52,736 nt of DNA from Spirochaetales bacterium. Lineage in GTDB: Bacteria > Spirochaetota > Spirochaetia > DSM-2461. The DNA is taken from NCBI GenBank assembly GCA_028532905.1, contig JAQQAM010000085.1, forward strand, positions 1 to 52,736, given 5' to 3'. Position 1 is the first letter of the stretch, and each line of letters opens with the position of its first letter. A program made the translations under genes and the position numbers. The notes under the pieces were generated by a model that was not told the DNA's origin, searched no databases, and worked only from the letters and a program-made list of their open reading frames with translations. Positions 51,324-52,736 of this stretch are shown here, one piece after another.

Positions 51324-52037
51324 ATGAAAACAAGCACAAAGGTACTGGGTTCGGCCCTGATTCTGCTGATGGCCATAGGGTCTGTGGGAATTATTGCCTC
51401 ACGCCTGTATCTGAACAGACATATTGATACCGATTCCATGACAAGAGGTGATATTATTCTGGAAGACAGTGAAACCATAAACTTCGAAATTGACGGTTTT
51501 GATGAAATAACCTTTATGGGAGCCTGGGAAGTGGATATCACCCGGGGCTCATCTTATGAAGTGACCGTTGAAGGCCCCGGCAACCTCCTGGGAGAGGTGG
51601 AATTCAAACAGACAGGCTCAAAACTGACCGTCCGGAATGATTTTAAGCCGACCTTCGGTTCTGAAGGGTTCCATATCCGAATAACCCTGCCGGAGCTGAA
51701 AGGCATTGTCATTGACGGCGGGGCCGACCTCAGTCTCGACGGCTTTACAGGTGAAACCCTGAATGTCAGCCTGCTGGGTGCCGGACGGATCAGAGCCTTT
51801 GATTCCCGTTATGAGAATCTGAAGGTTGTCTGTGCCGGAGCCGGACAGCTGGATCTGACAGACCTGGAAAGCAGGAATGCCGAGATGAATCTGAGCGGTG
51901 CCGGAGAGGTTCTTCTGAATATGAACGGAGGAGAGCTGAGCGGTTCCCTCAGCGGTATGGGGTCCATAAAGTATAAAGGCCGCATTGGAAAAGAGAGCAT
52001 CCGGGTTTCCGGTCTGGGAGAGGTCAGCCCCAGATAA
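51324..52037 (+). CDS. DUF2807 (GIN-domain) envelope protein
   Basis: 237 residues. A membrane segment (about 7-26, LGSALILLMAIGSVGIIASRL) is followed by an outside beta-solenoid. Repeats of the DUF2807 putative adhesin type are LKGIVIDGGADLSLDGFTGETLNVSLLGAGRIRAFDSRYENLKVVCAGAGQLDL and LSGAGEVLLNMNGGELSGSLSGMG. The recurring G-A-G/S-G-x-G turns are characteristic. Its function is not known for the family. It is last in the YtrA-like ABC operon and has a terminator after it. Membrane-anchored, outside the inner membrane. Confidence 0.85.
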   Translation: MKTSTKVLGSALILLMAIGSVGIIASRLYLNRHIDTDSMTRGDIILEDSETINFEIDGFDEITFMGAWEVDITRGSSYEVTVEGPGNLLGEVEFKQTGSKLTVRNDFKPTFGSEGFHIRITLPELKGIVIDGGADLSLDGFTGETLNVSLLGAGRIRAFDSRYENLKVVCAGAGQLDLTDLESRNAEMNLSGAGEVLLNMNGGELSGSLSGMGSIKYKGRIGKESIRVSGLGEVSPR

Positions 52038-52062
52038 AACTTAAAAGCATCCCGTTTTCATG

Positions 52063-52094
52063 AAGCGTCTGCATAAAAAGCAGGCGCTTTTTTC
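52063..52094 (+). terminator. rho-independent terminator of the YtrA-like operon
   Basis: AAGCGTCTGC pairs with GCAGGCGCTT (one G-U) around a short A-rich loop, followed by TTTTTCG. It closes the operon that ends with the DUF2807 gene. Confidence 0.88.
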
Positions 52095-52200
52095 GTTTTT
52101 CGTACCTTTTTCATGGTTTTCACTTTTTACCTGAAAGTATATTCCATTCAACAAAACTACATAAATGCAATATTTCATGACAAAACTACTCAGATATCCC

Positions 52201-52227
52201 CTGTCACAGTGAAACAAAGTGTGACAG
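52201..52227. promoter_or_regulatory. 27-bp palindrome upstream of the sigma-54 promoter of the amino-acid binding-protein gene
   Basis: CTGTCACA (52201-52208) and TGTGACAG (52220-52227) are perfect inverted 8-bp arms. They end 7 bases before the -24 box, close for an NtrC-type activator, so it could instead hold a repressor or a bending protein. Confidence 0.55.
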
Positions 52228-52233
52228 ACACAA

Positions 52234-52250
52234 TTGGCACGGCCTTTGCA
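52234..52250 (+). promoter_or_regulatory. sigma-54 (-24/-12) promoter
   Basis: TTGGCACGGCCTTTGCA matches TTGGCAC-N5-TTGCA at every consensus base. GG (52236-52237) and GC (52248-52249) are 10 bases apart. Transcription should start near 52261, 35 bases before the ATG at 52296. Confidence 0.9.
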
Positions 52251-52295
52251 TTAACAGAACTCCATACAATTTTATTATTTACTGGAGAAAATAAA

Positions 52296-52736
52296 ATGAT
52301 CAAAGAGCTTACGAAAAAAATACTGGTACTGGCTGCTGCTCTGACAGTATCAGGAATTCTGTTTGTGTCCTGTGGTTCCGGAGAGGCACCTGCTGCATCA
52401 GCCGAAGCAGCTCCTGCCCCTGTAGTGAAAGCCAAGTCCACCCTGGAGATCGTGAAAGAACGGGGAAAAGTCATTGTGGGAGTAACCGCCGGTGTTCCCG
52501 GATACTCAGCCCCCGACAGCGAGGGAAAATGGCAGGGATTTGATGTGGATCTGGGAAGAGCCGTTGCTGCAGCCGTTCTGGGGGATGCCGATGCCATCGA
52601 ATGCCGACCCCTTTCAGCCAAGGAGCGGTTTACAGCCCTGCAGTCCGGAGAAATTGATGTTCTTTCCCGTGTAACCACATGGACCGCTACCAGAGACTCG
52701 GAACTGGGAGTGAATTTCGCAGGAGTCAACTATTAC
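52296..52736 (+). CDS. aapJ: general L-amino-acid ABC binding protein (AapJ type), partial
   Basis: First 147 residues; the gene continues past the right edge. A lipoprotein signal (LTVSGILFVSC, Cys at residue 24) is followed by an Ala/Pro-rich linker. Then comes the binding domain: LEIVKERGKVIVGVTAGVPG, WQGFDVDLGRAVAAAVLGDADAIECRPL and SAKERFTALQSGEIDVLSRVTTWTATRDSELG. This is close to AapJ, receptor of the general L-amino-acid importer. AapJ is usually a soluble periplasmic protein; here the Cys lipobox would anchor it. A near-consensus sigma-54 promoter upstream fits nitrogen-linked control. CTGGAG lies before the ATG. Confidence 0.9.
   Translation, partial: MIKELTKKILVLAAALTVSGILFVSCGSGEAPAASAEAAPAPVVKAKSTLEIVKERGKVIVGVTAGVPGYSAPDSEGKWQGFDVDLGRAVAAAVLGDADAIECRPLSAKERFTALQSGEIDVLSRVTTWTATRDSELGVNFAGVNYY

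Noticed and set aside
1-52736. CRISPR arrays, rRNA, tRNA, prophage genes or insertion sequences
   Set aside because: No regularly spaced repeats, no rRNA or cloverleaf signatures, and no transposase, integrase or phage structural proteins were found on either strand.

Overview
The window reads as a heterotrophic spirochaete chromosome, probably a free-living marine or sediment relative of Spirochaeta/Oceanispirochaeta. This is an inference. It rests on many sugar and acid ABC importers, two-component systems and diguanylate cyclases, an Omp85-type outer-membrane protein, and exported proteins that start their mature region with a G-Q-x-E motif. I know that motif from Spirochaetia binding proteins. 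No rRNA, tRNA, CRISPR, phage or IS element was found.

Layout. 1-2.4 kb: start of an ABC binding protein with a clear promoter/operator, an AraC regulator, a wrecked sulfatase and a DUF1566 scrap. 2.4-8.2 kb: LysR regulator divergent from tctCBA (tripartite tricarboxylate transporter) and an intact cytoplasmic sulfatase. 8.4-15.3 kb: a CUT2-type sugar ABC importer behind a sigma-54 promoter, divergent from an NtrC-type response regulator and a soluble histidine kinase whose N-terminus is a sugar-importer ABC ATPase domain. This is the most unusual system here. 15.5-19.9 kb: outer-membrane Omp85-like protein, exported alkylsulfatase (SdsA type) and a metal-site-less M20-like exported protein. 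19.9-21.8 kb: MarR, FMN reductase, DODA-type dioxygenase. 22-23.3 kb: DEAD-box helicase. 23.4-24.8 kb: a cluster of one intact and two decaying toxin-antitoxin loci. 24.9-26.9 kb: a single-stranded DNA-binding protein with an atypical tail and a GAF-PAS-GGDEF protein.

27-37.7 kb is a pectin/rhamnogalacturonan oligosaccharide locus: lipoprotein binding protein, membrane AraC regulator, two CUT1 permeases, main binding protein, GH28, a TIM-barrel epimerase and GH105. 37.8-45.4 kb on the minus strand is a glutamate/aspartate unit: DctA/GltP-type symporter, Asp/Glu racemase, dCache histidine kinase, LuxR-type regulator and a 946-residue glutamate dehydrogenase. 45.6-49.1 kb: membrane GGDEF protein, lone trpB, flavodoxin. 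49.2-52 kb: a YtrA-like ABC operon with its GntR regulator, operator and a DUF2807 envelope protein. The right edge holds the start of a general amino-acid binding protein (AapJ type) behind a near-consensus sigma-54 promoter.

Common themes: each transport locus has its own regulator and usually a visible operator. Sulfate-ester hydrolysis appears three times (one gene dead). Two promoters are sigma-54 type. Several operons carry a hairpin between a binding-protein gene and the genes after it, which would let the binding protein be made in excess.
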